A DNA stretch of 64,000 bases from NCBI RefSeq assembly GCF_001625085.1, contig NZ_BDAW01000015.1, forward strand, positions 62,001-126,000, read 5' to 3'. The stretch is from Nocardia acidivorans NBRC 108247. GTDB taxonomy: Bacteria; Actinomycetota; Actinomycetes; Mycobacteriales; Mycobacteriaceae. This document shows, piece after piece, positions 18,562 to 26,499 of this stretch (positions are counted from its first letter, which is position 1; each line of letters begins with the position of its first letter). Below the pieces are notes generated by a model. It did not search any database, had not been told where the DNA came from, and was given only the letters and a program-made list of their open reading frames with translations. A program made the position numbers and the translations under genes.

Positions 18562-19134
18562 TCAGTGGATGACATCGAAGACGTTCTTCTGCAAGCCGTT
18601 CGAATAGGATTCGGACTCCACCAGCTTCAGCTTTTGGGTGTCCTTGTCGGTGGTGCTGAACAGGCGCTTGCCCGCGCCGAGCAGCAGGGGGAAGACCAGC
18701 AGGTGGTAGCGGTCGATGAGGCCGGCGTCGGAGAGGCTCTGGTTCAGGGAGGCGCTGCCGTGCACGATGATCGGGCCGCCCTCGGTGTGCTTCAGCGCGG
18801 CGACATCGTCGAGGGAGCGCAGGATGGTGGTCTCACCCCAGTTGTCGACCAGATCGCTCTCGGTGAGGGTGGTGGAGACGACGTACTTGGGCATCACCTT
18901 GTAGTCGGCGAAATCGGCCATATCCGGCCAGACCGTGCTGAAGGCCTGATAGCTGTTGCGGCCCAACAGCATTGCCGTCGATTCCTGCTGTTCACGGCCC
19001 TTGATCTCGAAGGCGGCGGGGTCGAACTCGATATTCTTGAAGGTCCAGCCGGAGTTGCGGTAGCCGGGCTCACCGCCCGGACCCTCCACCACGCCGTCGA
19101 GCGAGATGAAAGCGGTGCTGATCAGGGTGCGCAT
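18562..19134 (-). CDS. Dihydrofolate reductase family protein (RibD C-terminal fold)
   Basis: 190 aa. Starts MRTLISTAFISLDGVVEGPG, the typical opening of stand-alone DHFR-like/RibD-C proteins of actinomycetes. MLLGRNSYQAF near residue 55 and the glycine-rich GGPIIVHGSASLNQSL near 119 mark NADPH-binding features, with HLLVFPLLLGAGKRLF near 143. Family enzymes reduce pterin- or flavin-like substrates with NADPH, but most remain uncharacterised. AAGGAG lies 7 nt upstream of ATG 19134. The 5' region carries a 17-nt tandem duplication. Confidence 0.85.
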   Translation of the reverse strand: MRTLISTAFISLDGVVEGPGGEPGYRNSGWTFKNIEFDPAAFEIKGREQQESTAMLLGRNSYQAFSTVWPDMADFADYKVMPKYVVSTTLTESDLVDNWGETTILRSLDDVAALKHTEGGPIIVHGSASLNQSLSDAGLIDRYHLLVFPLLLGAGKRLFSTTDKDTQKLKLVESESYSNGLQKNVFDVIH

Positions 19135-19146
19135 GTGAATCTCCTT

Positions 19147-19180
19147 GCTATTGGGTGTTTGTCGCTATTGGGTGTTTGTC
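19147..19180. repeat. Perfect 2 x 17-nt tandem repeat
   Basis: The 17-mer at 19147-19163 is repeated exactly at 19164-19180, directly upstream of the ribosome-binding site of the DHFR-like gene and 6 nt beyond the stop of the SRPBCC remnant. It is probably a replication-slippage duplication. Confidence 0.85.
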
Positions 19181-19185
19181 GAAGT

Positions 19186-19605
19186 TCAGGCGATCATGTC
19201 GCCGAGCCACCGCTGCCAAGCGGGTTCCGCGCCATCGGTATTCGGCCCGAACAGGTGATGGAACATGGCCGCCATACCGGTGGGGCCGTGATGGAAGGTG
19301 TAGAGCCCATCGGCGGTGCGGACCGCGAGCCGTTCGTCGTCGGCCCACACCACCTCGCCGTCGAGCGGGGGCAGGTCGGCGGGTTCCGCGTGCGCGTGAG
19401 CGCCGCGGGCGACGGGGGTGGCCAGCCCGAGCGCGCCGGTGATCGCGGTCCAGACCGCCGGGGCCGATTGCCCGAAAGCCACGGCGAATACCGGGATTCC
19501 GGTGCGACCGGCGAAAAGCGTCAGATACTCGCCGAGCGTGTGCGGGTGGAACGGCAAGCCGCGGCGCAGCGCGTCGTATTCGTCCTGCCAGTCGTGGCCG
19601 AGCAT
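19186..19605 (-). pseudogene. C-terminal half of an SRPBCC/AHSA1-type protein
   Basis: 139 codons from an internal ATG at 19605. The sequence LGHDWQDEYDALRRGLPFHP, then HTLGEYLTLFAGR and a Trp-rich end (AWQRWLGDMIA), matches the last helix region and downstream extension of AHSA1-like START-fold proteins, but the N-terminal beta-sheet half is missing. Immediately upstream (19611) the DNA becomes a plus-strand gene scrap, so the gene has lost its 5' part. A shortened product could still be translated, but it lacks the ligand-binding fold. Confidence 0.55.
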
Positions 19606-19610
19606 GCCGC

Positions 19611-19836
19611 TGTCCTCTACTCCTTCACCACCTTGCCGCTGGCCGCCATAACCGCCTATATCGTCCACGGCCTCCTGCGGGACACCGCCAACCAATTCCA
19701 CAGCCAGACCGCCGAACTCGGCACCGAAATCTCGATGATCTCCCTCATCATCGGCGAAATACGTGGCTTCCTGGTCCTGTTCGCCGGCTTGCTCGCAGGC
19801 CAGTTCCGACCACCCCGCGAACGAAAACCGGTGTGA
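19611..19836 (+). pseudogene. C-terminal fragment of a membrane protein
   Basis: From about 19611 the plus strand reads LYSFTTLPLAAITAYIVHGL, then a polar stretch and a second hydrophobic segment (GFLVLFAGLLAGQF), and ends PPRERKPV at the TGA 19834-19836, inside a terminator stem. Composition is gene-like, but there is no start. It abuts the truncated SRPBCC gene in opposite orientation, so both probably lost their 5' parts in one rearrangement. Family unknown. Confidence 0.45.
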
Positions 19837-19865
19837 CTCCTGGAGGGGAAGTCACACCGGTTTTT
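19824..19865. terminator. Bidirectional terminator
   Basis: A 15-bp inverted repeat (19824-19838 with 19850-19864), rich in A on the left and T on the right, closes both the plus-strand fragment and the convergent fadE23 gene (stop at 19880). Confidence 0.85.
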
Positions 19866-19879
19866 CGTTGTGCCAGAGG

Positions 19880-21118
19880 CTACTTCAGCTTGTCGCTGCC
19901 CAGGTTCAGGATGCGGCGGGCGACGATGAGCTGCTGAATCTGCTGGGTGCCTTCGAAGATGTCGAGGATCTTCGAGTCGCGGCCCCACTTCTCCAGGAGG
20001 GTGCGCTGGGAGTAGCCCGTCGCGCCGGCGAGTTCGACGGCCTTGAGGGTGACGTCGGTGCCCATGCGGCCGGCTTTGGCCTTGGACATGGAGGCCTCGA
20101 GGGAGTTGGGCTTCTTGTTGTCGGCCATCCAGGCCGCGCGGAGCGAGAGCAGGTAGGCGGATTCGAAATCCGCTTCCATGCGCAGGAATTCGGCGGCGGC
20201 GGCGGACTGGTTGTTGGCGGGCTTGTCGTAGTCGATCTCGATACCGGCCTCGGACAGGACCTTGCGGAGCTCTTCGAGGGCGGCGCGACCGACGCCGACG
20301 GCCATGGCGGCGACCAGGGGACGGGTGTTGTCGAACGTCTGCATGACGCCCGCGAAACCCTTCTCCACGTTCACTTCCGGCGAACCGAGGATATTGTCCT
20401 TCGGGATGCGGCAATCCTCGAAACGGATCTCCGCGGTGTCGGAGGCCTTGATGCCCAGTTTGTGCTCGAGGCGAGATACGGTCAGGCCCTTGGCATCGCG
20501 CGGCACCACGAACGACTTGATGGCCGCGCGGCCCAGCGACTTGTCCACCGTCGCCCACACCACGATGTGGGTGGCGCGCGAACCGGCGGTCACGAAGATC
20601 TTGGTGCCGTTGAGCACCCACTCGTCACCGTCGAGGGTGGCGGTGGTGGAGACCGCCGCGGAGTCCGAACCGAAGGATGGCTCGGTGATGGCCATGGCGG
20701 CCCACACCTTGCCGAAACGCTCCAGCTGCTCATCGGTGGCGACCGCGGCGATCGCGGCATTGCCCAGACCCTGGTAGGGGATGGACAGCATCAGACCGGC
20801 ATCGCCCCAGCAGGTCTCCAGGGCGTTCATCAGCGCGGACATATTGCCGCCGTTGGTGTTTCCGAGCAACTCGGCCGCGTGCACATCCGGCTCGGCCTCG
20901 CCGCCCTTGGCCTTGCGGCCACCGGTCGCACCGGAGACGTCCTGCGTGCCCGAGTCGGACAGGCCCTCGATCATGGCGGCCATGGTGTCGAGCTCGACCG
21001 GGTACTCGTGCTCGGCGAGATCGTACTTGCGCGAAGCGGGGCGGAAGATCTCCGCGGCAACCTGATGAGCCTGGTTGGCGCTGGCCCGCAGCTTCTTGGG
21101 GAGTTCGAGATTGATCAT
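19880..21118 (-). CDS. fadE23: Acyl-CoA dehydrogenase (FadE23-like)
   Basis: 412 aa flavoprotein that oxidises an acyl-CoA at the alpha-beta bond. Seen: FAD/substrate-binding segments (AMAITEPSFGSDSAAVSTTA near residue 140), the middle beta domain, and the C-terminal helical domain ending with YSQRTLLEKWGRDSKILDIF and EGTQQIQQLI, the usual ACAD tail. It lies 27 nt downstream of a 464-aa partner. The same order and lengths occur for fadE24-fadE23 in Mycobacterium, close to hisN as here. ACADs of this group often work as heteromers. The name is by synteny. Confidence 0.85.
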   Translation of the reverse strand: MINLELPKKLRASANQAHQVAAEIFRPASRKYDLAEHEYPVELDTMAAMIEGLSDSGTQDVSGATGGRKAKGGEAEPDVHAAELLGNTNGGNMSALMNALETCWGDAGLMLSIPYQGLGNAAIAAVATDEQLERFGKVWAAMAITEPSFGSDSAAVSTTATLDGDEWVLNGTKIFVTAGSRATHIVVWATVDKSLGRAAIKSFVVPRDAKGLTVSRLEHKLGIKASDTAEIRFEDCRIPKDNILGSPEVNVEKGFAGVMQTFDNTRPLVAAMAVGVGRAALEELRKVLSEAGIEIDYDKPANNQSAAAAEFLRMEADFESAYLLSLRAAWMADNKKPNSLEASMSKAKAGRMGTDVTLKAVELAGATGYSQRTLLEKWGRDSKILDIFEGTQQIQQLIVARRILNLGSDKLK

Positions 21119-21145
21119 GAGTGGTCTCTCCGTTGAGAAGTCGGG

Positions 21146-22540
21146 TCAGAGAAGGACGACGCCCTCGGCAACGCCGATGGCACGAAGGTCGCGGTACCAG
21201 CGCTCCACCGGATGCTCCTTGGTGAAGCCGTGACCGCCGAGCAGCTGCACGCCGTCCAAGCCGATCTGCATGCCCTTGTCGGTGGCCAGCTTGCGAGCCA
21301 GCGCGGCCTCGCGAGCGAACGACAGGCCCTGCTCCGCGCGTGACGCACCCCGCAGGGTCACGAGACGGAGACCGTCGAGCTCGATGGCCATATTGGCGAC
21401 CATGAAGGCCACCGCCTGGCGGTGCGCGATCGGCTCGCCGAACGCCTCCCGCTCCTTCACATACGGAATCACGTAGTCCAGCACGGCCTGACCGGTGCCG
21501 ACCGCCAGCGACGACCAGCCCAGGCGGGCCAGGCGCACGGCATCGGCGTAATCCTCGGAGCGCTGGGCGGTTTCGGCATCACCCAGCAGGGCGCTGGTGG
21601 AAACGGCGACATTGTCCAGCAGCAAACGGCCCAGACCCGCGGCGCGCAGACCCATCGAGGGATCGGCCTCCACGACCACACCCTGGGTATCCGACTCCAC
21701 GATGAAGAACGCCGGGCGACCGTCGAGTTCGGCTGCGACGATGAACAATTCGGCATCGCCCGCGGCCGGAACCAGGCTCTTCACACCGTTCAGGCGGTAA
21801 CCGCTGGGCGAGCGGGTGGCCTTGGTCTTCAACGCGAACGGATCGAACAGCGCCTGCGGCTCGGAGATGACCACCGACGCCTGCGGCACATTCTCACCGG
21901 CGAACGCACCCAGGTAGGTCTTCTGCTGCGCGTCGGTGCCCCACTGGGACAGCGCCACGGCCACACCGCTCGGCGCGAGCAGCGGCAGCGCCAAACCCAT
22001 ATCGCCGTGCGCGAGCGCCTCGGCCACAAGGGAATTGGTGACCGCGCCACGCTCGGAGGCGGCGCCCTCGAACTCCTCGGGCACATTGATCAGCGTGATG
22101 CCGAGCTCGGAGGCGCGCTCGAGCAGATCGCGCGGGGCCTTGGCGGCATTGTCGGCGTCGTAGGCGGCCGGGCGCAGGATCTCGGCGGCGAATTCGCGGA
22201 CCGTCTCGACGATCATCTGCTGATCGTCGGTGGGGGTCAGGTCGAAGTAGTCCTTCTTCTTGGATTCGTTGGCGGGCAGTCGCTTGGGCGCGCCACCGCC
22301 GGAAACCTTCTCGAAGACGCGGGTCGCGGCGCCGAGGCTGCGGAAACCGGTCTTGGTGCCCTCGTACGTAATACGTTCGATGGGCTTGCGCAGGTTGTAC
22401 TTCTCCGCGAGTTCGGACCCCGTGATGGTCGTCATTACCCGCATGGCCGCGCCCATCCAGTCGCGCTTGACCGGGTTCAGGCCCACGGCGGAGGTATCCG
22501 GACGTCGCGTCTTTGCGGTGTCTCGAGTGCTCATAATCAC
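21146..22540 (-). CDS. fadE24: Acyl-CoA dehydrogenase partner subunit (FadE24-like)
   Basis: 464 aa from GTG 22540; ATG 22534 is an alternative start two codons in. A 90-residue N-terminal extension precedes the ACAD fold (TPTDDQQMIVETVREFAAEI). The middle domain has QASVVISEPQ; the C-terminal helical domain is LARLGWSSLAVGTGQAVLDY. The classical C-terminal region ends early (WYRDLRAIGVAEGVVLL), and the usual catalytic Glu environment is not evident. It may therefore be the non-catalytic or partner half of a heteromer with FadE23. The promoter region carries two spaced palindromes (22580-22616). Confidence 0.85.
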   Translation of the reverse strand: MIMSTRDTAKTRRPDTSAVGLNPVKRDWMGAAMRVMTTITGSELAEKYNLRKPIERITYEGTKTGFRSLGAATRVFEKVSGGGAPKRLPANESKKKDYFDLTPTDDQQMIVETVREFAAEILRPAAYDADNAAKAPRDLLERASELGITLINVPEEFEGAASERGAVTNSLVAEALAHGDMGLALPLLAPSGVAVALSQWGTDAQQKTYLGAFAGENVPQASVVISEPQALFDPFALKTKATRSPSGYRLNGVKSLVPAAGDAELFIVAAELDGRPAFFIVESDTQGVVVEADPSMGLRAAGLGRLLLDNVAVSTSALLGDAETAQRSEDYADAVRLARLGWSSLAVGTGQAVLDYVIPYVKEREAFGEPIAHRQAVAFMVANMAIELDGLRLVTLRGASRAEQGLSFAREAALARKLATDKGMQIGLDGVQLLGGHGFTKEHPVERWYRDLRAIGVAEGVVLL

Positions 22541-22579
22541 CAGTTTTCTTGAGTGTGGAGGGTGATCCTGCCCAGCAAT

Positions 22580-22616
22580 CTTACTCCAGAGTAAGACTAT
22601 CTTACTTCAGAGTAAG
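22580..22616. promoter_or_regulatory. Twin palindromic operators upstream of fadE24-fadE23
   Basis: CTTACTCCAGAGTAAG at 22580-22595 is a perfect 7-2-7 palindrome. CTTACTTCAGAGTAAG at 22601-22616 differs by one base. Start-to-start spacing is 21 bp, two helical turns, so two dimers would bind one DNA face. They lie 40-82 nt upstream of the fadE24 start, a typical place for a TetR- or MarR-type repressor. No such regulator gene is next to them. Confidence 0.7.
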
Positions 22617-22771
22617 AACTGACGTCGAGGGTTGTCGAATCGGCTGGTCAGCGCGGTGGTTGCGCAAGTCTCCAATGCGCCACGGCGAATAGTGAAACAA
22701 ACACCCTTCATATGGGTTGCGGGTGGGCTACGGTGTCGGCGCACCATTGCACCCATATGGAGGTCTCCTAA

Positions 22772-23113
22772 ATGAAAACGCTGGTAGGTACCACCGGCGC
22801 GATTGCGATCGCACTGTTCATCGCCGCCGCCCCGAGCGCATCCGCCGAAGGCATCCCGCTGCAGGACATCGGCACCGTCACCGAGGGCGGGATCAACACC
22901 GGTTCCGGCAACGGCAATGGCGGCGGCGACTCCGGTTCCGCGGCCGGATTCGGCTCGGTCCAGATCGGCAATGGCGGCTCCAGTGCCGCGGGCACCGGCT
23001 CGGGCCAGATCAATACCGGTTCGGGCAACTCCGGATCCGGCTACAGCCCCATCGCGGGACCGTCCACCACCGGCTCGGCCGCGCCCACCGGCGGCACCTC
23101 CTCCGCGGGCTGA
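22772..23113 (+). CDS. Small secreted Gly/Ser-rich protein
   Basis: 113 aa. GGAGGTCTCC ends 4 nt before ATG 22772. A Sec signal peptide (MKTLVGTTGAIAIALFIAAA ending PSASA) leads into a mature chain of about 85 residues that is almost wholly Gly, Ser, Asn and Thr, with two INTGSG repeats. No structured domain; probably an exported, cell-wall-associated or extracellular peptide. An inverted repeat CATATGGGT/ACCCATATG about 20-65 nt upstream may be regulatory. Confidence 0.7.
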   Translation: MKTLVGTTGAIAIALFIAAAPSASAEGIPLQDIGTVTEGGINTGSGNGNGGGDSGSAAGFGSVQIGNGGSSAAGTGSGQINTGSGNSGSGYSPIAGPSTTGSAAPTGGTSSAG

Positions 23114-23457
23114 CAGCACCATCTCCCGGCGTAGGGGACCGCAGCCCCGCGTCGGGCTCGCAGGGGAGGGTGAATCACACCCGGTGTTCACCGGGTTCGA
23201 CGGGCTGACCGACCCATCCACCAGGGCAGACAGCTCCGAATTCCCTGGCAGGACAGCTGGACTGCACTGCGGCAGCTCGGGTAGTGCTTCTACCCAGTGT
23301 AATTGCGTACTAAACGCGTCAAAACCGCTTGTGTGCATAGGGATTCGCTGCGTGGCGAGTCTTGTATAAGCGGGAAGGCTATGCGGTTATTTCGTTCCGG
23401 TCACGCCAACTGTCAAGCCTCACTACGTTTTTCGATGAGACGAAAGGAGGATTGGTT
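23114..23457 (+). promoter_or_regulatory. Long leader/intergenic region with a TATAA box
   Basis: 344 nt without a credible gene. TGTATAA at 23364-23369 resembles a -10 element; transcripts from there would have a leader of about 80 nt before the 33-aa peptide ORF at 23458. The middle part (about 23140-23260) has short GC-rich inverted repeats, but I could not match a known riboswitch consensus. Confidence 0.35.
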
Positions 23458-23559
23458 ATGTTGTCAGGACTCGTCTCTGTAGTTACCAGTCTGCTCAGCG
23501 GCCTCGTGGGGGTGCTCATCGGCACGCCGGGTGGTGGCGGTACGAGCGGTTCCGCCTAG
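23458..23559 (+). CDS. Tiny hydrophobic peptide (33 aa)
   Basis: ATG 23458 has a near-perfect AAGGAGG 7-8 nt upstream. The product MLSGLVSVVTSLLSGLVGVL followed by IGTPGGGGTSGSA is one hydrophobic helix with heptad-like spacing and a flexible Gly/Ser tail. A strong terminator begins 20 nt after the stop, so this is a stand-alone transcription unit. Together with the 23-aa ORF at 6830 it defines a small class of peptides with a helix and an SGSA tail. Pore-forming, phenol-soluble-modulin-like or membrane-stress roles are possible but unproven. Confidence 0.6.
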   Translation: MLSGLVSVVTSLLSGLVGVLIGTPGGGGTSGSA

Positions 23560-23578
23560 ATCTCGACGAATGAACACG

Positions 23579-23607
23579 AACGCCCCCGCACTGCAGGCGG
23601 GGGCGTT
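23579..23607 (+). terminator. Terminator after the 33-aa peptide ORF
   Basis: 11-bp inverted repeat (23579-23589 with 23597-23607) with a 7-nt loop and TTT at the end. It lies between the peptide ORF and the convergent hisN gene that ends at 23625. Confidence 0.85.
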
Positions 23608-23624
23608 TCGTATGTTCGCAAGTC

Positions 23625-24410
23625 TCAGGCGGCCAGCGCGGCCAGCACCTGGTCCTGCAGATGGGAATTGGTCGCCACCGCACTACCGCCGTGCGGTCCC
23701 GGATTGCCGTCCAGCGAGGTGAAGGTGCCACCCGCCTCGCGAATCAGAATATCCAGCGCGGCCATATCCCACAGCGACAGTTCGGGTTCGGTGACGATAT
23801 CCACCGCGCCCTCGGCCAGCAGCGTGTAACCGAAGAAGTCGCCGTAGCCGCGGGTCCGCCACACCTCATCGCTGAGCGCGATCAACTTGGCCCGCCGGCC
23901 GATGGCCCGCCAGCCCGACAGCGAGGAGATCGCCAGGCTCGCCGCACCCAGCTCGGCCACCGCCGACACCGAGATGGCCTTGGGCTCGGAGCCCTCGAAA
24001 CTCGTCCACGCGCCCGCACCCGAGGCCGCCCACCAGCGCCGCGACAGCGCCGGGGCGCTCACCACGCCCACCACCGGCACACCGTCCTCGAGCAGTGAGA
24101 TGAGCGAGGCCCAGATCGGCACCCCGCGCACGAAATTCTTGGTTCCGTCGATCGGATCGATCACCCACTGCCGCCCGGAGAATTCGGCATCCCCACCGAA
24201 TTCCTCCCCGAGCACCAGATCCGCCGGGCGCTCGGAGCCGAGCACCTCACGCACCATCCGCTCCACGGCCAGGTCGGCATCCGATACCGGGGTCAGATCC
24301 GGCTTCGCGTCGATCTTCAGATCGAGCGCGCCGAAACGATCACGGGTAATGGCGTCGGCCGCGTCGGCCAGTCGCAGGGCGAGTTCGAGATCACTGGAGT
24401 AAGCGGTCAC
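23625..24410 (-). CDS. hisN: Histidinol-phosphatase (inositol-monophosphatase family)
   Basis: 261 aa. IMPase-fold, metal-dependent phosphatase: EEFGG near residue 69, [12 protein letters not shown] near 86 (metal-binding Asp pair) and [15 protein letters not shown] near 216. In Corynebacterineae the orthologue, next to fadE24 in Mycobacterium, is HisN, which hydrolyses histidinol phosphate to histidinol in histidine synthesis. Start is GTG 24410 with TAACGT seven nt upstream, so a leaderless mRNA is likely. Confidence 0.9.
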   Translation of the reverse strand: MTAYSSDLELALRLADAADAITRDRFGALDLKIDAKPDLTPVSDADLAVERMVREVLGSERPADLVLGEEFGGDAEFSGRQWVIDPIDGTKNFVRGVPIWASLISLLEDGVPVVGVVSAPALSRRWWAASGAGAWTSFEGSEPKAISVSAVAELGAASLAISSLSGWRAIGRRAKLIALSDEVWRTRGYGDFFGYTLLAEGAVDIVTEPELSLWDMAALDILIREAGGTFTSLDGNPGPHGGSAVATNSHLQDQVLAALAA

Positions 24411-24467
24411 CCGGGAAACGTTAGCGGCCCCGGGTGAACCCCGCGCATCGGCGGCGACCTTCGCGTT

Positions 24468-25064
24468 TCAGACAGCGGCCGGGAGCTCCCGGGCGGCGGT
24501 AAGAGCGCTTGCCCACCAATGCATTTGACCCAGCATGCGCGCCGCGGTCTGCTCCGGCTCGGTCGGATCCAGCAGCTGCCCCTGCTGATCGAAGAGCAGG
24601 AAATAGCGCGGGAACGATACGACATCCTTCACCGTATGCGCGTTGAGCTCGCTGAACACCTGACGCAGATGCTCGATGGCCAACAACCCGCCGCTCTTAC
24701 CGCTGTACCCGACGAAACCGACGGTTTTGCGATCCCACTCGGCCAGATGCCAGTCGATGGCGGTCTTGAGTGAGGCCGGATAGCTGCGATTGATATCCGG
24801 GGTCACGATGACCATGGCAGCGGCCGCCGCCAGCCGAGCGGTCAGATCGAGCATGCCCGCGGGACGCACCGGATTCGGCTCCATCACCAGCGGCACCGCG
24901 GGCAATTCGTGCGGCAGCTCGGCCTCGGCCAGATCGATCACGTCGACCTCGAAGCCACCATGCCGACGAGCCTGCTCCGCGAACCAGTGCGCTACCACCG
25001 GACCGAAACGGCCCTCCCGGACGCTGCCGATGATCACCGCGAGCCGTAGGGGCGTGCTGCTCAT
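24468..25064 (-). CDS. NADPH-dependent FMN reductase family protein
   Basis: 198 aa from ATG 25064, with AAGGAG at good spacing. Longer frames upstream run into the divergent gene. Flavodoxin-like fold: LAVIIGSVREGRFGP at residues 8-22 is the phosphate-binding loop, TPDINRSYPASLKTAIDW near 98-115 contacts the flavin, and GYSGKSGGLLAIEHLR near 128 follows. Such proteins reduce FMN, quinones or azo compounds. It is divergent from an MmyB-type XRE regulator (25207) that may respond to its ligand. Confidence 0.88.
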   Translation of the reverse strand: MSSTPLRLAVIIGSVREGRFGPVVAHWFAEQARRHGGFEVDVIDLAEAELPHELPAVPLVMEPNPVRPAGMLDLTARLAAAAAMVIVTPDINRSYPASLKTAIDWHLAEWDRKTVGFVGYSGKSGGLLAIEHLRQVFSELNAHTVKDVVSFPRYFLLFDQQGQLLDPTEPEQTAARMLGQMHWWASALTAARELPAAV

Positions 25065-25206
25065 TGTGGTCTCCTTCGAGATGCGCTGGCGGCCGGTCGA
25101 CCGCTGTGCACGACTCTGCTGGCCGCGAGATCGGATAGGGAGACCACGCTGAGAGTGGTAGTGGCAGGGACAGTCTCGGGCGCGTGAAGCTTGGTACCTT
25201 CGATAC

Positions 25207-26064
25207 GTGAGCGACAACGAGCTGGGGCTGTTCCTGCGTACGCGCAGGGAGGCGACCACGCCCGCCGAGGTGGGGTTGCCCGCCGGCGCGCGTCGCCGCA
25301 CCCCCGGTCTGCGGCGCGCGGAACTCGCCACCCTCGCCGGAGTCAGCGTCGAATATCTGATTCGCCTGGAGCAGGGACGCGACCGGAATCCGTCCGTCGC
25401 CGTGCTGTCCTCGATCGCCGACGCACTCCAGCTGACCAGGAATCAGCGCGTGCACCTGCATCAGCTCGGCAAAGCCTCCGATCCGGGCTTCAGCTGCCTC
25501 GGCGGCGCGGGGCCGAACCGGGCCGTGCGCCCCGCCATCCAGGCGATCCTCGAGCAACTCGAACCCGCACCCGCCGTGGTGATGAACCGGCTCAGCGAAC
25601 TGCTCGCCAGCACCACCGGTTACCGGCGGCTGATGGAACCCATCGGCCTGCTCGATGCCGGATGGCCGGGCAGCTACGCCCGTTACGTCCTCACCGATCC
25701 GCGCGCCCGCACCGCCTATCCGGACTGGGAACACAAGGCGGACAAGGTCGTCGCCACCCTCAAACAGGGTCCGGGCCGCTCCGATCCCGAGGTCGGCGCG
25801 CTCATCGACGAACTCACCCTCACCGTCGGCGAGGAGTTCACCCGGCGGATGGAATCGATTCCGGGGCTGCCCGATCACAATGGCGTCGGCCGCCTCGACC
25901 ACCCCGAAGCGGGCATGCTCCGCCTGGCCTACGAAACCCTTTCGCTCTCGGCCGACGATGATCAATACATCATGATCTATCTCGCGGCCGACGAGCCGAC
26001 CGCCGCCGCCCTCGACGCCCTGATCGGCCGCACACCCGGCAGCCTGCGCGCCGTGGCCGGTTGA
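25207..26064 (+). CDS. XRE-family regulator with MmyB-type ligand-binding domain
   Basis: 285 aa from GTG 25207; TACCTT lies six nt upstream, so the message is probably leaderless. HTH at residues 30-85 (RAELATLAGVSVEYLIRLEQ), then a 170-residue PAS-like MmyB domain (MNRLSELLASTTGYRRLMEP, YPDWEHKADKVVATLKQ). MmyB-type proteins bind small lipophilic ligands and usually repress a divergent oxidoreductase or exporter; the FMN reductase on the other strand fits. The shared gap is 142 nt. Confidence 0.9.
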   Translation: MSDNELGLFLRTRREATTPAEVGLPAGARRRTPGLRRAELATLAGVSVEYLIRLEQGRDRNPSVAVLSSIADALQLTRNQRVHLHQLGKASDPGFSCLGGAGPNRAVRPAIQAILEQLEPAPAVVMNRLSELLASTTGYRRLMEPIGLLDAGWPGSYARYVLTDPRARTAYPDWEHKADKVVATLKQGPGRSDPEVGALIDELTLTVGEEFTRRMESIPGLPDHNGVGRLDHPEAGMLRLAYETLSLSADDDQYIMIYLAADEPTAAALDALIGRTPGSLRAVAG

Positions 26065-26175
26065 AGGACAGGCGAGCCTCGCAGGTGCGCGTCCGCCACA
26101 GCGCGGCCCCTGTACGACGCTGACAGTCCCGCGCGTCCGTTCACCGTCGCCGCCCCGACCCGCGCCTTTGTCATT

Positions 26176-26260
26176 CCGGCATGCTTTTGGCCGGGATCCA
26201 TATCCGCTGCGCTGCACAGCGGCTCGACGGATCCCGGCCAACGGCGCGCCAGGATGCCGG
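26176..26260. repeat. REP/BIME-like long palindrome
   Basis: Outer arms CCGGCAT (26176-26182) and ATGCCGG (26254-26260), and perfect 13-bp inner arms (26187-26199 with 26229-26241), enclose a second small hairpin. The flank TCATTCCGGCATGC is typical of intergenic palindromic repeats. It sits in the 435-nt gap before prfB. A genome search would show whether it is multicopy. Confidence 0.6.
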
Positions 26261-26499
26261 GGAGGCTTCACGATTGCCGCGCTCGGATAGCCCTTCCGTC
26301 CGGGCGGATGACCGCGCCGGCCATGCCCCCTGGCCTCCGCCACGCCGCACCGACTTGATCGGGGCGCGGTGTGTTCACGCGTGTTCGTGACCGCCGCGCC
26401 AATCCCTCGGACTTCTCCGGCGGTATCGACCGCCCACCCGGCCGCGGCGCACGCGGCTGGTCTGCCTTTGTTTCATCGACCTTGAAAGGGGCGGTAGCC

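Noticed and set aside
23130..23370. Riboswitch (c-di-AMP or cobalamin) upstream of the 33-aa peptide
   Set aside because: GC-rich inverted repeats are present, but no conserved core of either class could be matched by eye.
24697..26343. Open minus-strand frame of 548 codons over the FMN reductase start and XRE gene
   Set aside because: It covers two well-supported genes in other frames and shows no domain of its own.
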